Position numbers and translations under genes: made by a program. 25,392 bases of DNA from Gammaproteobacteria bacterium (GTDB lineage Bacteria > Pseudomonadota > Gammaproteobacteria > Steroidobacterales > Steroidobacteraceae). The stretch is from positions 1 to 25,392 of the forward strand of contig JADLDF010000253.1 in NCBI GenBank assembly GCA_020846815.1, written 5' to 3'. How positions within the stretch are numbered: the first letter of the stretch is position 1; every line of letters begins with the position of its first letter. The notes beneath the pieces are model-generated. The model had not been told where the DNA came from. It worked only from the letters and a program-made list of their open reading frames with translations, and searched no databases. Shown here in pieces: positions 7,559 to 15,007 of the stretch.

Positions 7559-10093
7559 GTGACCGACCCCGCGAGATCACGGCGCAGGCGTGCAACCGCA
7601 AAGCGGCGGTCGGGTTCTCGGCAGTCTGTCAAGGAACCCAAGCTCTCTCGCACCCATCCGCCGGTCGACCTCGCGCCCATCGAGTGGCAACGCCAACTGC
7701 GCCGTCAGTTCGGGCGCGACCAGGCGTTCGTGCTCGAAAACCGGGGCGATCAACCGTTCTTTTCGGAGTTCCGCGTCAGCAATCCCCAGTCGAAGGCCAG
7801 CTACCGCGTAGCCATACGCGGCCTCGATGCCGGCGACAACTACTGCTCCTGTCCGGATTACGCCACCAACGAGCTGGGCACCTGCAAGCACATCGAGTTC
7901 GTCCTTGCCCGGCTCGAGAGGAAGCGCGGGGCCAAGGCCGCCTTTGCCCGGGGATGGCATCCCTCGTTCTCCGAGGTTTACGTTCGCAATGACGGCGCGC
8001 GCGCAGTGCACTTCCATGCCGGATCGGACTGCCCGCCAGCCGTGTTGAAAGCCGCTTCGAGGCTCTTCGACCGCACTCACGGCGGTGTGTTGCCGGAGGA
8101 GCGCTTCGGCGAACTGGAACACCTGCTTGCGACGGCCGCAAAGCGTGGCCACGAACTGCGCGTTTACGATGACGCGCTGGATCTCATCGCCGGGCGGCGT
8201 GATGCGGCGCGCCGGGCGGAAACCCTCGATCGCCTCTTTCCACGAGGCGCGGCCGACAAGAAACTGGCGAAACTGCTCGAAGCCCCGCTGTATCCCTACC
8301 AGGCCGAGGGCGCGCTGTTCGCAGTACGCGCAGGCCGTGCCCTGATCGGCGATGAAATGGGCCTGGGCAAGACCATCCAGGCCATCGCGGCAACGGAAAT
8401 CCTGGCGCGGCATTTCGGCGCCTCGCGCGTGCTGGTGGTGTGCCCGACGTCTCTCAAATACCAGTGGCAAAGCGAGATCAGCCGTTTCTCCGGCCGTGCG
8501 GCGCGCGTCATGTCCGGCGGTCGGGCACAGCGGCAGAAGGATTTCGGCGCCGACGACTTCTGCAAGATCACCAACTACGAAAAGCTGAAGCCCGACCTCG
8601 ACCTGATCGCCGAGTGGGCGCCGGAGCTGGTGATCGTCGACGAGGCGCAGCGCATCAAGAACTGGAACACGATCGTCGCGCGGGCATTGAAGCGTATCGA
8701 CAGCCAGTATGCCCTGGTGCTCACCGGCACTCCGCTCGAGAACAAGCTCGAGGAGCTGATCTCGATCGTGCAGTTCGTCGACCAGCACCGGCTGGGGCCC
8801 ACCTGGAAGCTGCTGCACGAGCACCAGATCAAGGATGAGTCTGGTCGCGTCACCGGCTACACGGGACTGGAAAGGATCGGCCAGACGCTGGCGCCCATCC
8901 TGATCCGCCGGCGCCGTGCCGATGTGCTGGCACAGCTGCCCAGTCGCACCGACCAGAACCTGCTGGTGCCGATGACCGAGATGCAACTGATGCATCACCA
9001 GGAGAATGCCGACATCGTGGCGCGGATAGTGAAGCGCTGGCGGCAGACGAAGTTTCTGTCGGACAAGGATCAACGACGGCTGACCTGCGCCTTGCAGAAC
9101 ATGCGGATGTCCTGCAACAGCACCTATCTGCTCGACCAGGAAACCGATCACGGCGTCAAGGCCGATGAGCTGGCGGCGCTGCTCGACGGCGTCTTCGTCC
9201 AGCCGGACGCGAAGGCGGTGGTGTTCAGCCAATGGACGCGCACGCACGACATCGTCATTCGCAGACTGGAAGCTCGCGGCATCGGCTATGTGAGCTTCCA
9301 TGGCGGCGTGGCTTCGGAAAAGCGCCCCGCGCTGGTCGAACGCTTTCGCACCGATCCGGGCTGCCGTGTCTTCCTGTCCACCGATGCAGGCGCCGCGGGG
9401 TTGAACCTGCAGCACGCCTCGACGTTGGTGAACATGGACCTGCCGTGGAACCCGGCGCTTCTGGAGCAGCGCATCGGGCGCATCCACCGCATGGGCCAGA
9501 AACGCCCGGTGCAGATCGTCAATTTCATCGCCAAGGGCACGATCGAGGAGGGAATGCTGTCGGTGCTCGCCTTCAAACGCTCGCTGTCGGCGGGCATCCT
9601 GGATGGCGGCCAAAGCGAGATCTCGCTCGGCGGCTCGCGCCTGAGTCGCTTCATGAAAGAAGTCGAGAACGTCACCGGCCGCATGGGCGAGGGCGAAGCG
9701 ATGATGCCCGCCGAAGAGGCTGCGAACCTGGCCGGGGCACTGGCAGCATCGCCGCCCGAGGCGGCCTCCGTCGGCGCAGCTGTCGAGCCAGACGACGTCG
9801 CATCGACAACCGACGCTTCCGCACCGGACGCTACCGTGCCAGCACCGCAACCCCAGGGCGTCGATCCCTGGGGCGTGCTCCTGCAGGCCGGCGTGCAACT
9901 CATTTCGGCGCTCAGCGCGGCTGGCGATGCCGGGGTGACGTCGCATCCCTGGCTAGAGCGCGACCCGGCAACTGGCGCCTGCAGCCTGCGGCTGCCTCTG
10001 CCAGCGCCGCAGACGGCGCGACGACTCGCCGATGCACTCGCAATGATTGCGGATGCGCTGCGTCGAACGACGCGGGCGAATGTAGCAGCATGA
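7559..10093 (+). CDS. SWIM zinc-finger SNF2-family helicase/ATPase
   Basis: An 844-residue DNA-translocating ATPase of the SNF2 superfamily (RapA/HepA-like). An N-terminal SWIM zinc finger is formed by Cys96, Cys98, Cys109 and His111. Helicase motif I is DEMGLGKT (265-272), motif II is DEAQ (361-364) with RIKN after it, and motif III is LTGTPLENKLEEL. The C-terminal lobe has FSQW, a LSTDAGAAGLNL-type motif V, and motif VI QRIGRIHRMGQ. An Ala/Pro-rich linker (about 700-765) leads to a short conserved-looking tail (QGVDPWGVLLQAGVQLI). GTG 7559 follows a strong GAGGAGGA site. It stands alone between a toxin-antitoxin locus and an insertion-sequence relic. Relatives are annotated as transcription-recycling or repair factors, and some SNF2 proteins serve in phage defence; which applies here is open. 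Confidence 0.92.
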   Translation: MTDPARSRRRRATAKRRSGSRQSVKEPKLSRTHPPVDLAPIEWQRQLRRQFGRDQAFVLENRGDQPFFSEFRVSNPQSKASYRVAIRGLDAGDNYCSCPDYATNELGTCKHIEFVLARLERKRGAKAAFARGWHPSFSEVYVRNDGARAVHFHAGSDCPPAVLKAASRLFDRTHGGVLPEERFGELEHLLATAAKRGHELRVYDDALDLIAGRRDAARRAETLDRLFPRGAADKKLAKLLEAPLYPYQAEGALFAVRAGRALIGDEMGLGKTIQAIAATEILARHFGASRVLVVCPTSLKYQWQSEISRFSGRAARVMSGGRAQRQKDFGADDFCKITNYEKLKPDLDLIAEWAPELVIVDEAQRIKNWNTIVARALKRIDSQYALVLTGTPLENKLEELISIVQFVDQHRLGPTWKLLHEHQIKDESGRVTGYTGLERIGQTLAPILIRRRRADVLAQLPSRTDQNLLVPMTEMQLMHHQENADIVARIVKRWRQTKFLSDKDQRRLTCALQNMRMSCNSTYLLDQETDHGVKADELAALLDGVFVQPDAKAVVFSQWTRTHDIVIRRLEARGIGYVSFHGGVASEKRPALVERFRTDPGCRVFLSTDAGAAGLNLQHASTLVNMDLPWNPALLEQRIGRIHRMGQKRPVQIVNFIAKGTIEEGMLSVLAFKRSLSAGILDGGQSEISLGGSRLSRFMKEVENVTGRMGEGEAMMPAEEAANLAGALAASPPEAASVGAAVEPDDVASTTDASAPDATVPAPQPQGVDPWGVLLQAGVQLISALSAAGDAGVTSHPWLERDPATGACSLRLPLPAPQTARRLADALAMIADALRRTTRANVAA

Positions 10094-10269
10094 CGGGTTG
10101 GTCCGGAGGTCGCGGAAGCGCGCGCGATCGGTCTTCAGGCTCAGCGGTTCAGAAAATCCTAAAGCTGCTGTGTAGAGGACGGCTTTTTTGATGGAAGAAC
10201 TGACTCACTCGCAGTACGCAAATCGCGAGATTCGTAAACCTCTGCGCGCCTGCTACACAGGCGATTCGA
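10094..10269. other. Intergenic stretch before the IS relic
   Basis: No gene is visible between the helicase stop and the left inverted repeat. AAAGC at about 10160 and GCTTTTTT at about 10182 could form a weak five-pair stem followed by T residues, a poor candidate for a terminator of the helicase gene. Nothing else is recognised. Confidence 0.25.
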
Positions 10270-10324
10270 CTTACTTTCCGCACATCGGCGAGGGCATTTC
10301 CGGGCAATTTCCGCGAGGGCCTGA
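10270..10324 (+). repeat. Left terminal inverted repeat of the IS relic
   Basis: The outer 18 bases are identical to the reverse complement of the right end. The remaining part stays similar (CAATTTCCGCG against GAATTTCCGCG, then GCCTGA in both) to about 10324. The repeat ends just before the stop of the leftward DUF6788 gene. Confidence 0.8.
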
Positions 10325-10331
10325 GCGCGGT

Positions 10332-10676
10332 TCAGCGTAATCGAGGGGCGCTGGCGTCGATCAGTCGCTCGGTGTGTGCCTCCCAGCGTCTCAGCAGACG
10401 CCTGAGCTTGCGGTAGTTGGCAATCGCACCGCGCAGGATCTCGGCCTGCTCGGGGGAGACCAGCCGGTGGATGAGCTTGCCGGCGCGCATATGTCCCCAT
10501 TCGTAGTAGGGGCCGTGACGCGCGGCCGGGTCCCGGGCACAGCGGCAGGTCACTGATCCGCAGGTCTTCATCCGCTTCAGGAGCGTTCCCGAGCACACCA
10601 GATCGAGGGCGGCGAGCTCAGTTCGGATCGCCTCGATACGTTCTTGCGCGCGCTCGGCGGGGGCTCGTTTTAGCAT
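10332..10676 (-). CDS. DUF6788 family protein carried by the IS relic
   Basis: A 114-residue protein from ATG 10676; a TTG three codons upstream (10685) is the alternative start. The middle contains CSGTLLKRMKTCGSVTCRCA followed by DPAARHGPYYEW. This cysteine-containing pattern and HGPYYxW are the mark of DUF6788, a small family repeatedly found beside transposase genes. The C-terminal half (SPEQAEILRGAIANYRKLRR) is helical and basic. The gene runs opposite to the transposase. Function is unknown; the cysteines (CGxxxCRC) could bind a metal. It appears intact although its transposase partner is not. Confidence 0.75.
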   Translation of the reverse strand: MLKRAPAERAQERIEAIRTELAALDLVCSGTLLKRMKTCGSVTCRCARDPAARHGPYYEWGHMRAGKLIHRLVSPEQAEILRGAIANYRKLRRLLRRWEAHTERLIDASAPRLR

Positions 10677-10678
10677 AC

Positions 10679-10707
10679 TTGACAATATATTCGCCTTTCG
10701 CTAATCA
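10679..10707 (+). promoter_or_regulatory. Sigma-70-type promoter reading into the transposase remnant
   Basis: TTGACA (10679-10684), a 17-base spacer and TAATCA (10702-10707) stand 13 bases upstream of the transposase ATG at 10720. The -35 hexamer is a perfect consensus. The start region of the leftward DUF6788 gene overlaps the -35, so the two genes are divergently arranged around this short AT-rich stretch. Confidence 0.55.
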
Positions 10708-10719
10708 TAGCGCAAGGCA

Positions 10720-11063
10720 ATGCAAGCGTCATCCCGACTGCGCTCGCCCCCGAGGTTCGCTCTGGCCACCGAGCGGCTGGGGCCTCTGCCCCTCATCAAT
10801 CACTTCATTTCGCGGCTCGGACTGATCGCGAACTGCGACAGTCGATGCAGCGCGAGCGCCTGAAAGCGTTGCCGCTCTATCCCGAGGATCGTCGCTGCGC
10901 CCACCCGACCACCGAGCAGGTGCTGCGCCTCTTCAGTCACGCTCAACGACATCGGCTCAGCCGCGCCGGCCGTGTTGTGCAATGCTTCGAGTCCGAGTTC
11001 ACCCCGCTGCAGCGTCAGGTACTCGATTTGCTCGGCGTGCCGGCAAGCGCCTTTCGCGGCTGA
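10720..11063 (+). pseudogene. IS1634-family (DUF4277) transposase, central part deleted
   Basis: From ATG 10720 the frame gives LATERLGPLPLINHFISRLG, the characteristic N-terminal DUF4277 motif of IS1634-type transposases. After about 40 codons the homology jumps, in another frame, to the family's C-terminal end: RERLKALPLYPEDRRC, then HRLSRAGRVVQCF and LTPLQRQVLDLLGVP, with a stop at 11061-11063. The junction is near 10840. Roughly 400 residues, including the whole DDE catalytic core, are missing. The first frame ends at TGA 10861-10863. Confidence 0.8.
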
Positions 11064-11114
11064 TCAGGCCGCGGAAATTCCCCGAAATCACACCCGCGAT
11101 GTGCGGAAAGTAAG
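11064..11114 (-). repeat. Right terminal inverted repeat of the IS relic
   Basis: Reverse complement of the left end: perfect over the outer 18 bases (11097-11114) and alignable with a few changes and short gaps inward to 11064. It begins directly after the transposase stop codon at 11061-11063, the normal layout of a compact insertion sequence. Confidence 0.8.
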
Positions 11115-11265
11115 GCTGAAGGGGATATGTGCTCAGGCTTTTGGCGCCGTCGAAGTGACGCTTGCGGAAGCAGCCATAGAGCCGTTTTGGAAACTCTCTG
11201 GACGGCTCGGCAGCGGATGTCAGTGCCTCAGGTGCCGAACGTTCAGGGCCGTGATCGACGTCGCT
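11115..11265. other. Short stretch between the IS relic and parE
   Basis: About 150 bases with no gene I can support. Open frames cross it on the plus strand, but they lack recognisable motifs and run into the antisense of the parE gene. Confidence 0.3.
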
Positions 11266-11586
11266 TCAGACGCCGAAATCTTCTCGAAAGCGATCGATCT
11301 GATGCATCCGCTCATGCAGGATCGTCACGATACCGATGTCGCCGTTTGAGAGCCGGCGCCAATAGACGAAATGCTGTTCATGCCGAAAGAAGTAGCCCTC
11401 GATGCCGAACTCGGCTGGGATGGGCCTGGATTTCGTCTTGTGAGCTTCGATGCCGTCGAACGCATCGAACAAGCCGGTGATGTAGCGGTTGGCCTGTCGA
11501 GTACCCCAGCGGTCCCGCGTGTAGCGGTAGATCTCATCGAGTCGGTACGAGGCCGACTCCTGGACGCGGACGTGAATCTTGGCCAC
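11266..11586 (-). CDS. parE: RelE/ParE-family toxin (parDE locus 1)
   Basis: A 106-residue toxin of the RelE/ParE fold. The N-terminus VRVQESASYRLDEIYRYTRD RWG shows the early strand and helix pair, and the C-terminal half has FVYWRRLSNGDIGIVTILHE, the strand pattern with a late histidine-bearing segment (ERMHQIDR). The length is normal. It starts six bases after the stop of the upstream antitoxin gene, so the pair is one operon read leftwards. ParE toxins poison gyrase while RelE relatives cut mRNA; the pairing with a ParD-type antitoxin favours ParE. Confidence 0.85.
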   Translation of the reverse strand: MAKIHVRVQESASYRLDEIYRYTRDRWGTRQANRYITGLFDAFDGIEAHKTKSRPIPAEFGIEGYFFRHEQHFVYWRRLSNGDIGIVTILHERMHQIDRFREDFGV

Positions 11587-11592
11587 GCGCCG

Positions 11593-11853
11593 TCAGGTCT
11601 GGTTGCGCGCGATGACCTCCGCCGCGCTCAATCGCTGATACGAGGACTCCGGAGCCCCATAGGCATGGGTCAGCTCGGCCTTCAGCCGCTCGAACGCTTC
11701 CTTCTCCTGGCGTTCCTTGTCGCGGCGGATCAGGTCCCGCATGTATTCGCTGACGTTCTCGTAGGCGCCATGCTCACCGACGTTCGCGGCGACAAAGTCG
11801 CTGAGAGCGCCGCTGAGGCGAACGGTCATGGTGGTCGTAGTGGTTCGGGGCAT
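11593..11853 (-). CDS. parD: ParD-type antitoxin (parDE locus 1)
   Basis: An 86-residue ribbon-helix-helix antitoxin. TMTVRLSGALSDFVAANV forms the DNA-binding strand and first helix, and YENVSEYMRDLIRRDKERQE is the ParD signature helix (SEYxRxLIRRD). The C-terminal tail would embrace the toxin. ATG 11853 is favoured over the long upstream extension of the frame because the family begins there and because a promoter and operator lie immediately upstream. Met9 (ACC ACC ATG) is another possible start. Confidence 0.88.
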   Translation of the reverse strand: MPRTTTTTMTVRLSGALSDFVAANVGEHGAYENVSEYMRDLIRRDKERQEKEAFERLKAELTHAYGAPESSYQRLSAAEVIARNQT

Positions 11854-11875
11854 GGCTCGATCCTGCCGTGATCTT

Positions 11876-11910
11876 GTATTCAATATAATCAAAATTGAAT
11901 ACATCGGCAA
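11876..11910 (-). promoter_or_regulatory. Promoter and palindromic operator of parDE locus 1
   Basis: On the minus strand TTGCCG (11905-11910), 17 bases, and TATATT (11882-11887) make a plausible sigma-70 promoter. A perfect inverted repeat, GTATTCAAT at 11876-11884 and ATTGAATAC at 11894-11902, covers the -10 and spacer. This is the layout expected for repression by the ParD-ParE complex. The AT-rich palindrome stands out in the GC-rich surroundings. Confidence 0.65.
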
Positions 11911-12091
11911 GACCTGGCAGTTCCGCCACCGTTCTTTGGGTCGGAGGCCTCTATGTATTTTCTGGTAAGTACGCGAATTCCTTGCTGGGCTGATGGAAAG
12001 ACTAAGGAGGTCCATCCCATGATCGAAGTGGGCCGATGAGACCCTCGATAGCACACTCGGTTCGGCATGCGCACTTCTGACATGGCTACTC
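11911..12091. other. Stretch upstream of parDE with no gene
   Basis: About 180 bases separate the parDE promoter from the MFS fragment. A good ribosome-site sequence (AAGGAGG at 12004-12010) precedes an ATG, but that frame closes after six codons. GCGCACTTCTG at 12069-12079 is repeated at 12300-12310, beyond the MFS fragment. Nothing else is recognised. Confidence 0.3.
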
Positions 12092-12276
12092 CGGCGTCCG
12101 ATCCTCATGATCAGCCTGGCGGGTGCAGCGCTGCTCGTACTGTTCTCGCAGGCGACGCTCGAGACGATCTTCGCGGTCTGGGCGATGAACCGCTTCGGCT
12201 TCGGGCCGCGCACGGTCGGCCTCACGCTGTTCGGGCTCGCGGCCATCGTCGTCGTCATGCAGGGCGGTCTGGTGCG
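12092..12276 (+). pseudogene. Second, internally deleted fragment of the MFS transporter gene
   Basis: 12092-12127 repeats bases 3257-3292 and 12117-12276 repeats 3699-3858 of the intact MFS gene, with only about five base differences overall. The joint falls on an 11-base sequence, TGGCGGGCGCG, present at both 3282-3292 and 3699-3709 in the intact gene (TGGCGGGTGCA here). The 417-bp segment between them is gone, which keeps the frame (139 codons). Beginning and end of the gene are absent, so this is a relic of a recent duplication. Confidence 0.88.
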
Positions 12277-12398
12277 GCGCTCGTCGCCCGGACGCGGTCG
12301 CGCACTTCTGCCGCCGTGACACGGACTTCCAGAAATCGTCCGACGTGTGACGGCCGCGGGGTATGATTCCCGCAGGTCTCGCCACCCCGCAGCCTCGC

Positions 12399-13361
12399 AT
12401 GACACGGAAGGTGCTCTGCCTCGTCGCGTCGTTTCTCCTGCTGCTGCCGGGCCTCGCTGCGGCAGCAGCCCCAACCCTGCCCAACGGCACCTGGCGGCTC
12501 TTCAAGGACAGCGACGGCCGCACGCCGCGCGGGGGAGCCGTCATCGAGTTGACGCTGACCAACGGCAGCTTCGCGCTCAAGGCCACGCAGCCGGGCGAGA
12601 CGGTTACCGACACGGGCACGTACCGGGTCAGCGGCCGCAACGTCACCTTCGAGTTCCGCGAGATGGAGCAGGGCCGCAAGGCGGGCTGGTTCTCGGTCTC
12701 GGCCGACACGCTGGTGCTGCCGTTCATGATGATGAGCAACGGCAAGGGCACGTCCACGTGGATGACGCCGGCGGCATTGGCGGCCTTCCTGTCGAAGGTG
12801 CCGTCGCGGCCGTCGGGTCCTGAGACGATGCCGCAGCTGCTCGCGCGCATGCAGAAGGTGGCCGAGTCCTTCGGCAACGGCGCGCAGCGCATGGCCATCG
12901 ACCAGCGTGCGGCGTCGCAGGCCGCGCGCTACAGGGGCGGGGAGGCCGAGGCGCTGTACGCCATTGGCACGGTGCACTTCCTGAAGGGCTACTACCGCGA
13001 GGCCTGGTACGCCTTCGCGCGCGCCGCGGTGCTGAAGCCGCAGAACGCGGTCTACCTCACGAACCTCGCTACGACGCTGCAGGAGATCGGTCCGCCGCAG
13101 GAGGCGCGCCAGATCCTGGAGTGGGTGACGAAGAACTACCCGAACCTGGATCCGCCCTTCGGCAGCCTGGGGGCGGTGTGCCTCGTGCAGAAGGACACGG
13201 TCTGCGCCCGTGCCGCTCTGACGCGCGCGCAGACGCTGTCGCCGAAGACGGGCCTGTACGACTACACGCTCGGCAAGGTCTTCGAGCAGGAAGGCAACAG
13301 GGCGCGCGCGCAGGCGTTGTACGCCAGCGCTTTCGCCAAGGGCTATGGCCCGGCGCCGTGA
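12399..13361 (+). CDS. Secreted TPR-containing protein, uncharacterised
   Basis: A 320-residue protein with a clear Sec signal peptide: MTRK, a hydrophobic core to residue 20, and cleavage near AAAA. ATG 12399 is preferred to 12363 because the signal peptide starts there. The N-terminal domain (TWRLFKDSDGRTPRGGAVIE through TYRVSGRNVTFEF) is a beta-rich, lipocalin-like region by appearance. The C-terminal half (about 185-315) is helical with tetratricopeptide-type units: EALYAIGTVHFLKGYYREAW, AVLKPQNAVYLTNLATTLQE, LGKVFEQEGNRARAQ. It would sit in the periplasm. The next gene starts 10 bases after its stop. I do not recognise a named family. Confidence 0.75.
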   Translation: MTRKVLCLVASFLLLLPGLAAAAAPTLPNGTWRLFKDSDGRTPRGGAVIELTLTNGSFALKATQPGETVTDTGTYRVSGRNVTFEFREMEQGRKAGWFSVSADTLVLPFMMMSNGKGTSTWMTPAALAAFLSKVPSRPSGPETMPQLLARMQKVAESFGNGAQRMAIDQRAASQAARYRGGEAEALYAIGTVHFLKGYYREAWYAFARAAVLKPQNAVYLTNLATTLQEIGPPQEARQILEWVTKNYPNLDPPFGSLGAVCLVQKDTVCARAALTRAQTLSPKTGLYDYTLGKVFEQEGNRARAQALYASAFAKGYGPAP

Positions 13362-13371
13362 GGAGAACCGG

Positions 13372-14514
13372 ATGAACCGCAGTCGTCTCGTCCCGGGCCG
13401 CCGTCTCGTCGGCGTCCTCGCGCTCGTGGGCCTGCCCTGCGGGGTCGCCTCGGCCGAGATCCCCGCCGCGTGGGTGGGGCGCTGGCAGGCGAAGGTGGTC
13501 AGCGCCTCCTCCGGCATGAACGGCGACGGCACGACCACTTTCGGCGGCGGTGCCGCGCCGGCCACCACCTTCAATGTCCAGACGCTCGCCTGCGCCACCG
13601 AGTTCACGATGGACGTGAGCCGCAGCGGCGGCATCACCGGCCGCGGCAAGATCATGTACGTCTACCGCGGCACGGCGGGCAATCCGCTGACCATGCTCGC
13701 GCCCGGGGCCGTCGGAGCGGGCGGCGGGTTCTCGATGAACCTGAAGGACGGCAAGCAGTATCGCGACTGGAACTTCACGGGCACCGTGAACGAGAAGGGC
13801 GAGGTCGAGATCAACGGCATCCCCGACACGCCGATGGACTACCTCAACTCCGGCAAGTGGGAGAAGCACCGCCCCTGGTCCGCGCTCCCGCCGCAGGACA
13901 AGGCGAAGATGCGCGGCCCGTTCCGGCTGAAGCTCGCGGAGGAGAAGGGCGAGAAGGGCCCGGTGCCCACCATCCGCGTCGACCGCTTCCTGCAGCTGGA
14001 CGACGCGCTGATCAAGCGCGTGCGCTACCAGACGATCCTCCAGCGCAGCGATGCGGCGATGGCGCCCGCCTGTCGCTACGACGAGCCCGCACCGCCGAAG
14101 TGCGCGGCCACGGAGTACATCAAGACCAAGGCGAAGATCGGCGTCGAGGGCATCTACAGCATCGAATCCTCGCGCGACATGGCCAGCGGCCAGACCAGCG
14201 TCAGCTCTTCCACCGGCGGCGAGATGACCGGCGGCTTCAGCGCGGACTCGTCGGGCGGCGTCGGCTGGGAAGGCAACGCCGGCGTCGTCACCGGTTCGAT
14301 GCAGATGAACCCGGCGGACGGCTCGTACTCCGTCGCCATCGGTCTGGGCGTGGACACCGGCAGCCTCGTGCCGGGTCCGACGAAGCTGTCGGAGAAGGTG
14401 GAGTTCGTCTACGACAGCGCCTGCGGCCCCGGCATCCGCGCGTCGGGCAATGTGCAGATGGGCGCGACAGGCTCGGGCGTGGAGGGGGCGATCTTCCTCG
14501 TCAAGGGCTGGTAA
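13372..14514 (+). CDS. Secreted protein of unknown function, partner of the TPR protein
   Basis: A 380-residue protein with a signal peptide (basic MNRSRLVPGRR, hydrophobic core, cleavage at about ASA-EIP). ATG 13372 follows a good GAGGAGAACC site. After the signal, PAAWVGRWQAKVVSASSG begins a beta-rich domain resembling the first domain of the upstream protein in style (WxGxW start, alternating strands). The middle has charged segments and the C-terminal third is Gly/Ser-rich with short strands (SSTGGEMTGGFSADSSGGVG), which may form a beta structure. Three cysteines near residues 230-245 and one late cysteine could pair in the periplasm. It ends GAIFLVKGW. No family recognised. Confidence 0.7.
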   Translation: MNRSRLVPGRRLVGVLALVGLPCGVASAEIPAAWVGRWQAKVVSASSGMNGDGTTTFGGGAAPATTFNVQTLACATEFTMDVSRSGGITGRGKIMYVYRGTAGNPLTMLAPGAVGAGGGFSMNLKDGKQYRDWNFTGTVNEKGEVEINGIPDTPMDYLNSGKWEKHRPWSALPPQDKAKMRGPFRLKLAEEKGEKGPVPTIRVDRFLQLDDALIKRVRYQTILQRSDAAMAPACRYDEPAPPKCAATEYIKTKAKIGVEGIYSIESSRDMASGQTSVSSSTGGEMTGGFSADSSGGVGWEGNAGVVTGSMQMNPADGSYSVAIGLGVDTGSLVPGPTKLSEKVEFVYDSACGPGIRASGNVQMGATGSGVEGAIFLVKGW

Positions 14515-14581
14515 GGCGGATCACGTCTCGGCGCGCGCCAACAGGGCGGACGAATGATCCGGAGAGCGAGCCTGCGCGGGC

Positions 14582-15001
14582 CTACTTCTTCTTGTGCCGC
14601 GGCCTGGACACGCGTCGTCCGGGAAGGGGGATTTCGCCGCGTTGGATCTTGCCGCGAATCTCGATGAGCTCTCCGCGAATCGGAGCCGCCCATTTCTGCA
14701 ATATCGCCGGAATGTCGCGTCCCTGCCGAATCACCGCCACGATCGCGATGATTCCCGGCGCGAGAGGTTCGTATACGAGGTAGTGCTCGCGAACCGGATA
14801 CAGGAGCAATGAGGTGCCTCCGGCGAGTTCGTGGCGGTTGCGAAAGGAGGCGTGGTGCGCTGCGATGTACTGCGCGCCCTCGTGCAGGTCCTGGAAATAG
14901 CGGTTGGTCAGTTCCTTGCCCCAGCGGGCCCGCGACCAGGCCCGCGCCTCGTGCAGATCGGCAGCCGCACGGGCGGTCAGCACATAAGACTTGCGGCGCA
15001 C
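14582..15001 (-). CDS. parE: RelE/ParE-family toxin with a basic C-terminal extension (parDE locus 2)
   Basis: A 139-residue toxin. The first 100 residues carry the ParE/RelE pattern: YVLTARAAADLHEARAWSRA RWG, a central FRNRHELAGGTSLLLYPVRE, and HYLVYEPLAPGIIAIVAVIRQGRDI. The last 35-40 residues are an unusual basic tail ending in PRHKKK, making it longer than the usual 95-105. The start is GTG 15001, six bases after the antitoxin stop. The spacing is the same as in the other parDE locus, but the proteins are only distantly alike. Confidence 0.85.
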   Translation of the reverse strand: MRRKSYVLTARAAADLHEARAWSRARWGKELTNRYFQDLHEGAQYIAAHHASFRNRHELAGGTSLLLYPVREHYLVYEPLAPGIIAIVAVIRQGRDIPAILQKWAAPIRGELIEIRGKIQRGEIPLPGRRVSRPRHKKK

Positions 15002-15007
15002 TGCGCC

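Larger units (their letters stand above)
10270..11114. mobile_element. Decayed, internally deleted IS1634-type insertion sequence
   Basis: An 845-bp element bounded by long imperfect inverted repeats. The outermost 18 bases (CTTACTTTCCGCACATCG at 10270-10287) are perfectly repeated in reverse at 11097-11114. Inside are a rightward transposase gene reduced to its N- and C-terminal ends and a leftward gene of the DUF6788 family. No target duplication is evident at the flanks. With the catalytic part of the transposase gone it cannot move by itself, but its ends may still be usable by a full relative elsewhere in the genome. Confidence 0.8.

Noticed and set aside
7577..9946. A 789-residue open frame antisense to the helicase
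   Set aside because: The sense strand has every SNF2 and SWIM motif; the antisense frame is rich in Arg, His and Gln with no motif, an effect of GC-rich third positions.
12004..12036. AAGGAGG followed by ATG upstream of the MFS fragment
   Set aside because: The frame closes after six codons and no leader-peptide logic (terminator, attenuated gene) follows.
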